NCBI GenBank assembly: GCA_003956705.1
Contig: QZCP01000190.1
Coordinates: 62,001 to 126,000 of the forward strand
DNA from: Brevipalpus yothersi
Lineage: Eukaryota; Arthropoda; Arachnida; Trombidiformes; Tenuipalpidae
Direction of reading: 5' to 3'
DNA: 64,000 bases
This document shows, piece after piece, positions 11,530 to 22,168 of the stretch (within the stretch, counting starts at the first letter, position 1; every line of letters starts with the position of its first letter). The notes beneath the pieces were generated by a model. It made no database searches and had not been told where the DNA came from. It saw only the letters and a program-made list of their open reading frames with translations. The translations under genes were made by a program, and so were the position numbers.

Positions 11530-12858
11530 TTAGTCTAATTCATGAGCCCAATCTTTGTATTTTACTCGACCATATTGGATACCCGTTATCGTTTCGGCCA
11601 GCTTCTTGGACAATCCATCCTTACTTTCAGCTGTCGGAATGATATAGTCTTTACCTTCATAGTGGATTCTACCAACTGGACATATTACACAAGCAGTACC
11701 AGATCCAAAAATTTCCAATAAACGTTTCTCAGATAAAGCTTGGAGTACCTCACCCATTGTTAAATTCCTTTCACTTACTTTGAACTCATTCTACAAGAGA
11801 AAGGGCAATATATCACGAATTACATGTATTAGCAACTATCTCATGATAATGTCCAAAAAAGTAAAGAAATTCATGATTTCGCAAGAGAAAACTCACGAAT
11901 TCTCAGCGTTATAAATTTTCTTGATGGAATTTCATCCACATCCTCAATTTCATTCACTTACCCATGATCGGGTTAATTCCAACACAGATTTCCTCGTTAT
12001 ACCAGGTAATATGATATCTTGATCAAGGGGAGCTGTAACAAGCTCTTTTTCACCTTTTTCATTGATAAGATAAGCAAATATATTCATAGCTCCAACCTCT
12101 GTCAGTTGATGATCATCACCAAATAGCCAGAGAACTTGCTGATGACCCATACTTTCCGCTATTTTCTGTACATACAGCGTTGGTGCATAATTGGAACCCA
12201 TCTTATAGCAACCTGTACCTTTGGGCCAAGCACGAATAAAGCCAGGATGTGCAAGTAAAGACACTGGCTTGATACCTGTCTTGAAATAAGGTCCGGTTGG
12301 CCCAGTAATCACGAAAAGTATGGATTCCGTTGATGATGCAACACCAAGCATGGGTTCTGTTCCGATATGTGTTGGTCTAATATACATTGAGGTATGCTCA
12401 GCATTTGGTACCCAATCTCTCTCTATATCGACTAATTTTTTTATGCATTTCAAAAGCTCATCAGGATCGAATGGAGGAAGACAAGCTCTGGAAGAACTAT
12501 CCAGAAAACGGCGTGCATTTTGATCAGGTCGAAATAATCGTATTTTATCGTCAACTCCACGATATGCTTTTAAGCCTTCGAAAACCTTTCATGATAAAGA
12601 AGTGAAAAGTTATCACAATTAAATTCAATAGATTTTCGATTGATTGCAACTCACAGTCTGAGAATAATGCAAAACTTTGGATGCAGGATGGAGGGAAAAA
12701 TTTCGTAATGGAACTATTTCCGGATGTGACCAGCCAGCCACTTGATTCCATTTAATTTGTAACATATGATCCGAAAAGTCTCGACCAAATGAAAAATCTT
12801 TGGTTGGCTTAACTCTTCTCTCTGACTCTGGTGTCAACGTTACTCGAAGATTTTCAAA
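11530..12858 (-). CDS. Branched-chain amino-acid aminotransferase (first exon unresolved)
   Basis: PLP enzyme that transaminates Leu, Ile and Val with 2-oxoglutarate. Three exons are certain on the minus strand: 12655-12858, 11962-12585 and 11530-11790, giving 363 codons in continuous phase. Conserved blocks: 'DHMLQIKWNQVAGWSHPEI', 'FEGLKAYRGVDDKIRLFRPD', 'DWVPNAEHTSMYIRPTHIG', the PLP-lysine region 'GTGCYKMGSNYAP', 'LWLFGDDHQLTEVGAMNIF', and 'FGSGTACVICPVGRI'. The last keeps the CxxC redox motif of animal BCATs. The 12858 border is an acceptor (poly-C/T then TTTAG), so at least one upstream exon carries the start codon and any mitochondrial presequence. A stretch ending near 12920 (ending 'LRSSLVK' before a GTGAAT donor) and a Ser/Arg-rich stretch near 13200-13390 are candidates, but neither shows an in-frame ATG. 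Mitochondrial versus cytosolic form therefore cannot be decided. Confidence 0.92.
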
Positions 12859-15800
12859 CTAAAGAGAGAGAAAGAAAGAAAAAGTTGAGGAACTGTGAGA
12901 AGGAAATATGAGAATTCACTTTGACAAGTGAGCTCCGCAAAATCTGATAGTCAAAATGAGCTCTGAGGAATTCATGGAATTTATTAGTCAGTTGAAAAAT
13001 TTTTCACTTTTCACTTTCTTGACAAGCTTATCTTTCGGAAGGAAGAGCTTATCACCCAAAACCTCGGTTCGAAAGCTAAAAACTGGTTTGAATATAAGGA
13101 TTTTCATGATCGAAAAGTCCGATTGTCCTGTTTTAAGCCAAACATCGATAGTCAGTAAAATCGCAATCTAGACATGCTTTGACATCTTTATGTGATTCAA
13201 CCTGGTAGCCTGGTAGACCTAATGAGAATCTTGATGAACGATGAGTTAAGTTGGATTGTGAACTGGTCAAGAATCTTGAACTTGATCTCTCATAACTAGT
13301 TTTGATACATTTTAGTGACCTGATCGAGTGAATAAGAAAAACATTTTGAAGAGAGTGAAAGTAAAAGCACTCAGCAAGAGTGCTTTTTCTCAACTCATGT
13401 TAAGCCAAGAGAAAAAGAAGAAGAAGAAGTGGAAGAAGAAGTGAAAGAAGGGGCAAACGGATTTCGTTGAATCCGATCGACTTAAGATAGTCCAATTTTA
13501 ACTCTTCCTCTGGCTACTAAGTATCTGCTAGACGTAAAGGGAGAGAGTAAGATTACGAACCTTAAATGAGGATGCCTCGGAGGGAACCTTGCGGCAGTAA
13601 AGTCGACGGGATAGATGACTGAGAATAGGTACCATGGTCTCTTTTCACACGATAATATGGCTAGAAAATTTCTATTCAAACCACAGATATCCACACGAAG
13701 AAAGACTAGTTGAAGGTTTCTCGCAAAACACACTCACCCACAGAGACACAAGTAACGGATGGCAAAAGATGTGAACTTATGTGACTGAAAGTGAAGCACA
13801 AACTGTCCGAGATACACTTGTTAGAACTGTGGTTAGAACCGAAATTTGCTCCCTTGTTAATGTTGAAGATTTTTCATCGTCGAATGAGAATTGTCCGTCA
13901 CTAGTTGAAGTATTTGTCGACTTTAGATATTCAAGACACTGAATTATAATGTACACTTGATCGCGAATTTCTTATTTCATCACGTAAGCGTTGGTAAAGT
14001 TGAAGTAATCATCATCAAGTTTTGCTAATCAAGGGAATCCAATTGCATTTGCGTTTGCGCTGCCATGAACTTGCTTGTTCAAGTCATCATGGAAAGAGGC
14101 GAGAGTGAATCGTCAGATACATCAGGCGTTCTGGACAGGGAGGAGATAAGTGAAAACGTAATTTTCATGGGATTGTTGTTGACATGGGGATTGAATAGGC
14201 AACAACATGTTTGATCAGTGGTAATAAAAAATTCCCTTGGCCAAATTGGTCCTACACATGGACATGATGGTAAACCAGACAGCTTCCTATTTCAAAATTC
14301 ATACACACACATAGTGATAAATGATGGAATGCTGTTCGTTTGATCAATGGAATCAATCATCTTATGGAAGATATTTTCCCATATTCATTACGAGTCTTTT
14401 GCTAATGTTCAAACACATTACTCTAGGAATCATTGGTTAACCTCTTCACATGATCAATTTTCTCATTCTCTGGCAAGGAATTCCTAATCGAATTGTTGAA
14501 GAAAATTATGGTTCCGGTTGTTTTGCTCACGCATTTCAATACTACTTTTCTTTTCTTTCTCCATCCTCTTCCTTTCTCTCTCTCTTTCTTTCTTTTTTTC
14601 TTTCTTTCTTTCTTTCTCTTCTCTGATCAGATGAAATGAAATTCAGTTGAGAATTCAGAAAAAAAATGTGCAAAACATGTTTATTCAAACCAAAAGCTGA
14701 GGATCTTTCTCGAGGCCATCGAGGGGTTCCCTTGTTTTAGTATGGGGAAAGCTTTTGCCGCTCATTAGTCACCGAGAGAGAAACCTTGAAACTTGATGAT
14801 TTATATAACGTTCTCTCGGTGATGTGTGGTTGATTGTCATGATGGTGTTTGGTTGATGGTGAAAAGGATCTCGGTATCATAGAGAGATGATCAGCCAGCT
14901 ATCACCGTTACATCGATTACGAGTCGGCAAAGATGATAAAATTGATATGTGAATTTTAACGAAGTTGATATTCAACGTGATATTGTGCAATGGTCAGCCA
15001 TGCAGTATCGAGATATGAGAAGAATTTATCTCAACAATCTAGTTTATGGGATTACAAGAAGATCAGAAACTGGTATTTGGAAATCAAAATTCTTCACAAT
15101 CCAACAGAGAGAAGTTTATGGAGAGAAACTTGACAGGTAAGCTTTTGATCGAATAGGTTGCAGCTGCCTGACGACTAATATCAAGAAATTCTTGACAAAA
15201 AAATTTCCAGACATCGCCCCAAAAAATGAGAAGCATCAAAACAACTCCATTATTTTGTCATGATCGACTAATGGTCTAAATAACAGAACATTATAATCAC
15301 CATTCAATATCTGTTATTCAAGGCTTTTTACAAAGTTTTGCTGTTGAATAACTTGATCTAACTTTTGCCAACATTTTCAAACCCAATCGTTAGCAACATC
15401 ATTTGATGATAAAAATCTGACTTGAATTATCTTTACAAAAATCATAATCGCGGGTGATAGATTAGGTTAGTTGTTGACGATGAAATCAACCCATAATTAT
15501 GTCGATGTAAGGAAAAAATTAAATGAGTAGAAAGAAGAAGATAGTCGTCAAACATGAGACTACCCTGAAAAATTTCTACCGATCACGATAATCGAAGATG
15601 TCCACAACAATGTTCTTCCATTCCAAGTTCTCTGAATTGATCAAATGCAAGAGAAGAATTCAGTTCCGCAAACATAGTAGCAATATTAATCAAACACATC
15701 GACTGTTGGCGAAAGTGAGAATGTTCAAAGAGAATGTCTTGATTACAGAGAAACAGAGAGATGAATTGAGCTCTCGAGCTGCAATCACAACATTCACACA

Positions 15801-16308
15801 CACACACACATACACATCCTCTTTCCTCACCATTATCATCATCATCCTCCCTCTCCTCCTCCTGTTCCATCGCCCCTGTGCCACGTCCCATCACCAAATT
15901 AGTTTGATTGTTTTCAATTTGATTTGACCAAAATATCATCATCATTCCATATACTCTTTCTCCGAATTCAATTTGATTCCAGTGACCAATTGATCATTAC
16001 CATTATCATCTCATCACACACACACACGTTCATGTTCATCATTACATGAGATTTGTTGTTGAAAGTTGGTAAATTAAGGTAAATATTTTGTAGGAACGAT
16101 TTTGATTTTTTATAAGCCTAATTAATGTTTCTTTTTGATAATTTTTTCTTCTTCTTTCCGCTCTTACCATATTCTTTATTTGCCGTTTGTTGTCAAGCCG
16201 GATTAAGGCCTCAAAGTTTGACCGAAAACTCCCAAAGTGCTGTTGTTGTTATTGTTGTTATTATTACTTGTTGGCCAAGAGGGTTTGATTTAGGATTGAT
16301 TTTTTATC
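12859..16308. other. Intergenic region upstream of BCAT and Arp3
   Basis: Divergent upstream region of about 3.4 kb. It should contain the missing first exon(s) of the aminotransferase. It also holds a C/T-rich stretch at about 14573-14618, an 11-bp inverted repeat (TCACCGAGAGA, 14769-14779 and 14812-14822), and CA-rich runs near 15797-15810. ORFs here (for example 15583-15945) are built on simple repeats and show no domain. Confidence 0.45.
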
Positions 16309-17736
16309 ATGTCTAATTTGCCGGCAATTGTGATTGACAATGGTACGGGATATACCAAACTTGGATATGCTGGAAACACTGCACCACAATTCATCATTCC
16401 ATCATCGATAGCAATCAGAGAAGCACATAAAGTTGGTGATCAGGGTGAGTATGAGTGCCAAGTGGAGAAGTTATGTTTCATCTTGAATGTTTGTAAAAGA
16501 ATCAAATTGATTTTGATTTTTCGATTCTTTTACCTAGCTGCTCGTCGTTTGGCTCGAGGAATTGATGATCTTGACTTTTTCATTGGTGACGATTGCATTG
16601 ATGTCAATGGATACTCCGTCAAATATCCCATCAGACATGGTATCGTGGAAGATTGGGATCTAATGGAAAAGTTTTGGGAACAATGTATATTCAAGTATTT
16701 GAGAGCAGAACCGGAGGATCATTGTTTTTTGCTTACTGAACCACCTTTGAATCCACCGGAAAACCGTGAATATACTGCCGAGATAATGTTTGAATCATTC
16801 AATGTACCTGGACTCTACATTGCGGTACAAGCTGTTCTCGCTCTTGTAGCATCTTGGACTGAAGAGAAAAGTTTAACCGGCATTGTGGTCGATTCTGGTG
16901 ATGGTGTTACTCATGTTATCCCTGTGGCTGATGGTTATGTGATTGGTAGTTGCATTAAACATATACCAATCGCTGGCCGTGATATTACTCATTTCATCCA
17001 AAGTTTACTCCGTGAACGAGAACCGAATATCCCACCGGAACAGTCTTTGGAGACTGCCAAAGCGATTAAAGAAAGATTTTGCTTTATTTGTCCTGACATT
17101 TCAAGAGAATTCGATAAGTTTGATAAGAATCCAGCTGAAAGGGTAAAAAAGTATACTGCTTTGAATCATGTGACTAAACAACCATTCGAAGTTGATGTCG
17201 GTTTCGAGCGGTTCCTAGGTCCAGAAGTATTTTTCAATCCAGAGATCGCTAATCCTGATTTTCGTACTTCAATCTCTGAAATTGTGGATACTTGTATACA
17301 AAGTTGTCCTATTGACGTTAGACGGCCTCTTTACAGCGTAAGTAGGATTATGAAGATGTGTGAACCATCAGCGTTGAATTATGTAGTTTTGTTGTAAACT
17401 CGTAACTCATTTTTTCCTTATTTCTTATTTCAGAACATTGTCCTCTCGGGAGGCTCAACAATGTTCAAAGATTTTGGTAACCGTCTTGAGCGCGATATTA
17501 AGAAACTTTGTAAAGCTCGTCAGTCATCGAGTATAGTGCCTGGCTCGGATGTAGCTCCAAATCCGATGAATGTCAAAGTCAAGTCTCATCAAACACAACG
17601 ATATGCGGTATGGTATGGAGGATCGATTGCTGCCTCTCTTCCACAATTCCATCGAGAAGTACACACTAAAAAACAATACGAAGAGTATGGTCCTAGTATT
17701 TGTCGTCACAATCCAGTATTCAATGCCCTTATATAA
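16309..17736 (+). CDS. Arp3: Actin-related protein 3 (Arp2/3 complex), copy A
   Basis: Arp3 is one of the two actin-like subunits of the Arp2/3 complex that nucleates branched actin filaments. Three exons: 16309-16444, 16538-17337 and 17434-17736 (introns 93 and 96 bp), giving 412 residues, close to the usual length of about 418. The start 'MSNLPAIVIDNGTGYTKLGY' opens the actin-fold phosphate-1 loop. Arp3 blocks follow: 'GDDCIDVNGYSVKYPIRHG', 'EDWDLMEKFWEQCIFKYLRA', 'TEPPLNPPENREYTAEIMFE', the second nucleotide loop 'VVDSGDGVTHVIPV', 'GRDITHFIQSLLRERE', 'PPEQSLETAKAIKERF', 'NIVLSGGSTMFKDFG', and the C-terminal 'YEEYGPSICRHNPVF'. All nucleotide-binding motifs are intact. A second copy lies 2.6 kb downstream with identical intron positions. 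The C-terminus here (PVFNALI) differs slightly from copy B. Confidence 0.96.
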
Positions 17737-18319
17737 GCCATTCCAATCTGACGTGGACTCATGTTCCCATGACCCCCTATTTGGATTTTCGAAAAATGAA
17801 TTAAAATTTTTATAAGCTCTTTCGAGTATCTATGATTTAAATCAATTTTGATCGAATCGCCTCAGCGTTAGGGTAATGTTCAGAGTGGGATCTCAAGCAG
17901 CTGCTAATCACTGATTAGTAATCAGGAAGGCATAATATATCAGCCAAAACGTAACTTTACAAAAGGTATGAATTATAGTCAAGTAGTGGGAGATCTCCCT
18001 TTCTCCATCATATTGTGATTGTGTTAGTTAATTGATTCAAGAACAACTGAACAGAGACAACATCTTTTTGGTATGAATCTCGCTCAAATTTCGAACGTTA
18101 GCAATTTACCAAGACTAAATCAACAATAGGTATGTTGATTGTCCTAAACTAACTTAAACTCTCTTTTATGAAGATGATACATGTTTAACAGAGATAGAAT
18201 ATCTTGAAATATTATTATATGCATCATATCAACTGATTTGGTGACAAATATGAATGATGGAACCGAACAAATTTTACAGCATTTTCTGAACAGACTATGA
18301 AGTGTGATTCATTACTTAA
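17737..18319. other. Intergenic spacer, nothing recognised
   Basis: 3' flank of Arp3 copy A and of the minus-strand gene ending at 18320; the two genes are convergent. No repeat or RNA gene was seen. Confidence 0.5.
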
Positions 18320-18973
18320 TCAAAACAGATAGTACAGAATAAAAATTGCGGCCAAAGAGAGTACAGCTACAGTAAGTACTTGCTTCACTGGAAAATCGGC
18401 TCCTGGACATTCAGATGAATCAGTTTGAAATAGTCTTGATTTTTGGGGGGTGGGTTCTTTTTTTGCACTTTTAGGAGTCTCATTATGTGTCGGTACTCTA
18501 AGCAAACCTTTGGAGCCTTTTTCTGTCTTTTTTTCTGTCTTTTTTCCTGAGTTTTTTCCTGAGTTTTTTCCTGACTTGGGAGTTTGAGAAACTTCTGCAT
18601 TCGATATTGAAGATACTGACGGACTTGGAACATCAACCGTTATAGATGGACCCAATTCAGTGCTTTGCATCGTTTCTCTAATTTTATCCCTCTTTTTTGA
18701 CTGTTGGGGTGAGTCTTGTGAGGATCCCCGAGATGTGTCTTCTGAAAATTCTATGGATGTATCAACCGATCCTAAGGAACTTTCCTCTGAAAAGAATAGA
18801 GATGCTCCTCTAGATGGGTCTTCAAAAAAATCCTCAGGTTTTCCTAGAGGTTTTCCCAGAGGTTTTCCTCGAGATGTATCCTCTGAAAGCGTAGAGCTAC
18901 TTTCTTCTTTTCCACTCTTACTTTGCGTTCTTTTTCTGCTTTTGACGGATTTATTTCTTTTTTTGCTTGGCAT
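18320..18973 (-). CDS. Unrecognised Lys/Ser-rich protein with C-terminal membrane anchor
   Basis: Single-exon ORF of 217 residues with an ATG start; I do not recognise the family. The N-terminus is strongly basic ('MPSKKRNKSVKSRKR'), resembling a nuclear-localisation or microtubule/RNA-binding patch. The body is low-complexity Ser/Lys/Glu/Pro with internal repeats: PLGK units near residues 38-46, repeated SEDTSRG-like units (three clear, others diverged), and NSGK and KTEK units near residues 135-150. The last 20 residues are hydrophobic ('VLTVAVLSLAAIFILYYLF') and reach the stop, the layout of a tail-anchored protein with a cytosolic N-terminus. It lies between the two Arp3 copies and is divergent (526 bp) from the gene at 19500, which has a similar plan. 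It could be a fast-evolving lineage-specific gene. The long open frame, ATG and sensible topology support real coding, but no homologue could be checked. Confidence 0.65.
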   Translation of the reverse strand: MPSKKRNKSVKSRKRTQSKSGKEESSSTLSEDTSRGKPLGKPLGKPEDFFEDPSRGASLFFSEESSLGSVDTSIEFSEDTSRGSSQDSPQQSKKRDKIRETMQSTELGPSITVDVPSPSVSSISNAEVSQTPKSGKNSGKNSGKKTEKKTEKGSKGLLRVPTHNETPKSAKKEPTPQKSRLFQTDSSECPGADFPVKQVLTVAVLSLAAIFILYYLF

Positions 18974-19499
18974 CTTTTCTTAATCACAATATTTTTACTT
19001 TTCAATCTCCTTTTCTTTCATAATCATAAGTGTTATCTCTATATGCATGACGAATAGAATTTTAGGAAAAGTTTGATACACAGAAAACTCTCTGAGCAAA
19101 GACTTTTGTTGTTCGATTGCAGAATATTATTGCAAAGGTTTTGGACCATCCAAATGATTCATAAAAAACCAATGAATTGATTTTTGGAAAATTTCTCCCA
19201 GTAAACTGGTTGTTTCTCTGATATTATCAATTTTTCTTTTATCAGATAGAGAACAAATAACAATAAACGTTTTTCAGTTGGTCATGAAAGAAGTATTGTC
19301 AATATGCTCAATTTCGTATGTTTGTAACAATGTATCTCAACAATTAATCTTGATTTAGATGCATCCCAAACATTTTTTTTGACGACAATGTTGATAGATT
19401 TTCTGTGGTCTCGTTTCTGTTTGTTGTCTAACCAATTTTTCCCATCTAATTTCAAGAGAGCAATCAAAAATCGACATTTATACCGTTTAGAGACAATTC
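18974..19499. promoter_or_regulatory. Shared divergent upstream region of two novel genes
   Basis: A 526-bp AT-rich interval between the start codons of the minus-strand gene ending at 18973 and the plus-strand gene starting at 19500. It must contain both promoters if both ORFs are expressed. No specific motif can be assigned. Confidence 0.4.
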
Positions 19500-19928
19500 A
19501 TGGATAATAAAGTGAGAGGCCATCAAGACGGTGGTGATAAGCAGATAATCAAGCCATTCGGTAATTTAACCTACAGTGCTAAGAGAAGAATACGAAAGAG
19601 GAATCAAGTAATAAGAAGAATTGAAGAAGCCGTTCAAGCTGCTCTTTTGGAACGAGAAAAAAGTGAAAATTTGGGTAATAGTTCGTCAAAAGTTAATTCA
19701 TCACCATCAGTATCAAACGAAGAAGAGCAATCTAGTACTGAAGAATCTGAAAAACATACGAAATCATCAATAGGTACGGATGAAGTCCAGAGTCCTGAAG
19801 ACATTCCTATGAAGATATATCTTCCAATAATTTTTGCCTTAGGAATAGCAGTTTGCCTTCTACCTTTCCTAGGTTACATAATTGTGAAAAAAATAATTCT
19901 CATGTTAATTGTATTTTGTTGTGAATAA
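19500..19928 (+). CDS. Unrecognised small protein with C-terminal hydrophobic region
   Basis: Single-exon ORF of 142 residues; family not recognised. Residues about 25-55 form a basic, helix-prone segment ('SAKRRIRKRNQVIRRIEEAV', then 'QAALLEREKSE'), followed by a Ser/Glu-rich linker. From about residue 104 there are two hydrophobic stretches (about 106-129 and 132-140, with 'VKK' between), so the protein is probably anchored at its C-terminus or makes a hairpin in the membrane. The block before the anchor ('EDIPMKIYLPI') weakly resembles that of the divergent gene at 18320-18973 ('ADFPVKQVLTV'), so the two may be distant paralogues. The stop codon lies inside an AATAAA hexamer (19924-19929), which could serve as or overlap a poly(A) signal. 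Coding status is likely but unproven. Confidence 0.6.
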   Translation: MDNKVRGHQDGGDKQIIKPFGNLTYSAKRRIRKRNQVIRRIEEAVQAALLEREKSENLGNSSSKVNSSPSVSNEEEQSSTEESEKHTKSSIGTDEVQSPEDIPMKIYLPIIFALGIAVCLLPFLGYIIVKKIILMLIVFCCE

Positions 19929-20336
19929 ATTTTATGACCCTAACAAAACAAACTGATCAACACAACAATAGATTCTCAATTGAACATTCAGAACGAATTT
20001 TAAGATGAAATACAATTCCCAGAATCATGTTCTTGATTCTGGGAATTATATCACACAGAATCTGAATCATGAACACAGATTACAATGCTGTATGCTTTAC
20101 TTTACTGGCGCCAATAGACTTGCGTGATTGACATTCGAACCATGTTAACTTGGTTCAGGGAAAGATTTTGAGGAGATCATATTCTCGATGATGTTTTCTT
20201 CATCTCTTCTTTCATGAGAATTAATTTTCAACACTATTTGTGCTTTCAGTGAGCCAGATTGTGTTTGTGATTAGCTGAATTGTGTATCAGTGTGTTCAAT
20301 ATTGGTGAGTGATTGGCTTGAAAATCAGTTATCATT
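19929..20336. other. Intergenic spacer with a perfect hairpin, upstream of Arp3 copy B
   Basis: 408 bp between the small membrane-protein gene and the second Arp3. It contains a perfect 14-bp inverted repeat with a 6-nt loop at 20014-20047 (separate entry). It presumably includes the promoter and 5' UTR of Arp3 copy B. Confidence 0.6.
20014..20047. repeat. Perfect 14-bp hairpin
   Basis: Arms AATTCCCAGAATCA (20014-20027) and its exact reverse complement (20034-20047), separated by 6 nt. It lies 86 bp after the stop codon of the 19500-19928 ORF. Function unknown. Confidence 0.85.
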
Positions 20337-21753
20337 ATGCCCAATTTGCCGGCAATCGTGATTGACAATGGCACTGGATACACCAAGCTTGGATATGCTG
20401 GAAACACAACTCCACAATTTATCATACCATCTTCAATTTCGATCAGAGAAACACACAAAGTTGGTGATCAAGGTAAGAAATGATCGAGAATGGAGGTTGT
20501 ATAATTTTTTCTCGGCTCACAGTGTCAAGAGACAGATTGAGTATGTGATTTGTGTGTCATTCAAGTGTGTTTTTCCATTTCTATTAGCCGCTCGCCGTTT
20601 GGCCCGAGGAATTGATGATCTTGACTTTTTCATTGGCGATGATTGTATCGATGTCAATGGATATGCAGTAAAATATCCTATCAGACATGGTGTGGTTGAG
20701 GATTGGGATCTAATGGAAAAATTTTGGGAACAATGCATTTTCAAGTATCTGAGAGCAGAGCCGGAAGATCATTACATGCTACTCACCGAATCTCCACTAA
20801 ATACCCCAGAGAATCGTGAATACACTGCCGAAATAATGTTTGAATCATTTAATGTTCCTGGACTTTATATAGCGGTACAAGCTGTCCTTGCCCTTGTTGC
20901 CTCGTGGGCTTACGCAAAGGTTCAAAGTCTAACCGGAATAGTGGTTGACTCTGGTGATGGTGTCACCCATGTTATTCCTGTGGCTGATGGTTATGTGATT
21001 GGTAGTTGCATTAAACATATACCAATAGCTGGTCGTGATATTACCTATTTTATTCAAAGTCTACTTCGTGGACGAGAGCCTCACATCCCACCGGAACAAT
21101 CACTGGAGACAGCTAAGGCAATCAAAGAAAAATTTTGCTACATATGCCCTGATATAGCGAGAGAATTTGATAAATTCGATAAAAATCCAACTGAACGAGG
21201 AAGAAAATATACCACAGTCAATCATATAACTCAGCAACCTTTCGAGGTTGACGTTGGATTTGAACGATTTCTTGGTCCAGAGATTTTCTTCAACCCAGAG
21301 ATCGCTAATCCCGATTTTCGCACATCAATATCAGAAATTGTCGATACTTGTATACAAAACTGCCCCATAGATGTTCGAAGACCCTTGTACAGCGTAAGTT
21401 TGATGAAATATTATTGCTCAGAATGTCAATTAATCTTGATTTCATCTTCATTACAGAACATTGTTCTTTCTGGAGGCTCAACCATGTTTCGTGACTTCGA
21501 TAAGCGTCTGGAACGAGATATCAAAAGAATCTGCAAAGCTCGCCTAGGATCTATCAATGTTTCCGGCACTTCACCAAATCCTATGAATGTGAAAGTTGTC
21601 TCTCATTCTGTACAGCGTTATGCTGTTTGGAGTGGAGGTTCTATACTGGCCTCTTTACCTCAATTCTTTGAACAAGCTCACACAAAAAAGCAGTACGAAG
21701 AGTATGGACCCAGCATCTGTAGATACAATCCACTATTCAATGCCTTCACTTAA
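20337..21753 (+). CDS. Arp3: Actin-related protein 3 (Arp2/3 complex), copy B
   Basis: Second complete Arp3 gene. Exons 20337-20472, 20588-21393 and 21457-21753 (introns 115 and 63 bp) give 412 residues. Both introns interrupt the codons at the same places as in copy A, so the copies arose by DNA-level duplication rather than retroposition. Exon 2 is two codons longer ('SWAYAKVQSLTG' versus 'SWTEEKSLTG') and exon 3 two codons shorter. The start 'MPNLPAIVIDNGTGYTKLGY' and all actin-fold motifs are intact ('VVDSGDGVTHVIPV', 'GRDITYFIQSLLRGRE', 'NIVLSGGSTMFRDFD'). Protein identity with copy A is high across the gene. Copy B keeps the more usual Tyr in 'GRDITYFIQ' and 'LTESPLNTPENREYTAEIMF'. Intron sequences have diverged. 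Which copy is ancestral cannot be told from the window. Confidence 0.96.
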
Positions 21754-22168
21754 CGGCACTACACCTCCAATATATATACTCGTTGAATTCTCCTTAGTCA
21801 GGTCAAAAATTTTTTACCATGTGAAACAATCACATTCTCGTTTTACTCTTCTTCCTCATTTGTGAGGCTTCACTGGCCATGATCAATTTCAAGCAATAAC
21901 CAAGTTCGAATAAATGTTCCTGTTTTAAATCAAGGTGTAATGTGATCAGAATGACTGATTTGGCTTCAAATTCTTTTCTTTCAAACACTTTTCTCTCGAT
22001 TCTTTATCACTTCTCTCCGATTGTGAGCTGAATTCCAGCCAAACAAAGGGGTCTTTATTTAGGGACTCTAAATATGTAGACTAATAATTAACAAAGCTCC
22101 AGATGAGCTGTATGATCATACGGTGGATGTTTCTCACCATCACACATTAAGATACTTGTACAGTATTA
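21754..22168. other. Convergent intergenic spacer, nothing recognised
   Basis: 3' flanks of Arp3 copy B (plus) and MDP-1 (minus). Pyrimidine-rich near 21975-22020. No gene recognised. Confidence 0.5.

Noticed and set aside
13133..13393. Ser/Arg-rich minus-strand ORF as BCAT mitochondrial presequence
   Set aside because: Composition fits a presequence, but there is no in-frame ATG and only a weak GT donor. Kept only as a note in the BCAT entry.
14769..14822. 11-bp inverted repeat with 32-bp spacer
   Set aside because: Short, with no TA or other target duplication; not convincing as an element.
15583..15945. 120-codon minus-strand ORF and its plus-strand counterpart at 15598-15927
   Set aside because: Both strands open because of simple repeats (CA/GT and GA/CT); no domain.
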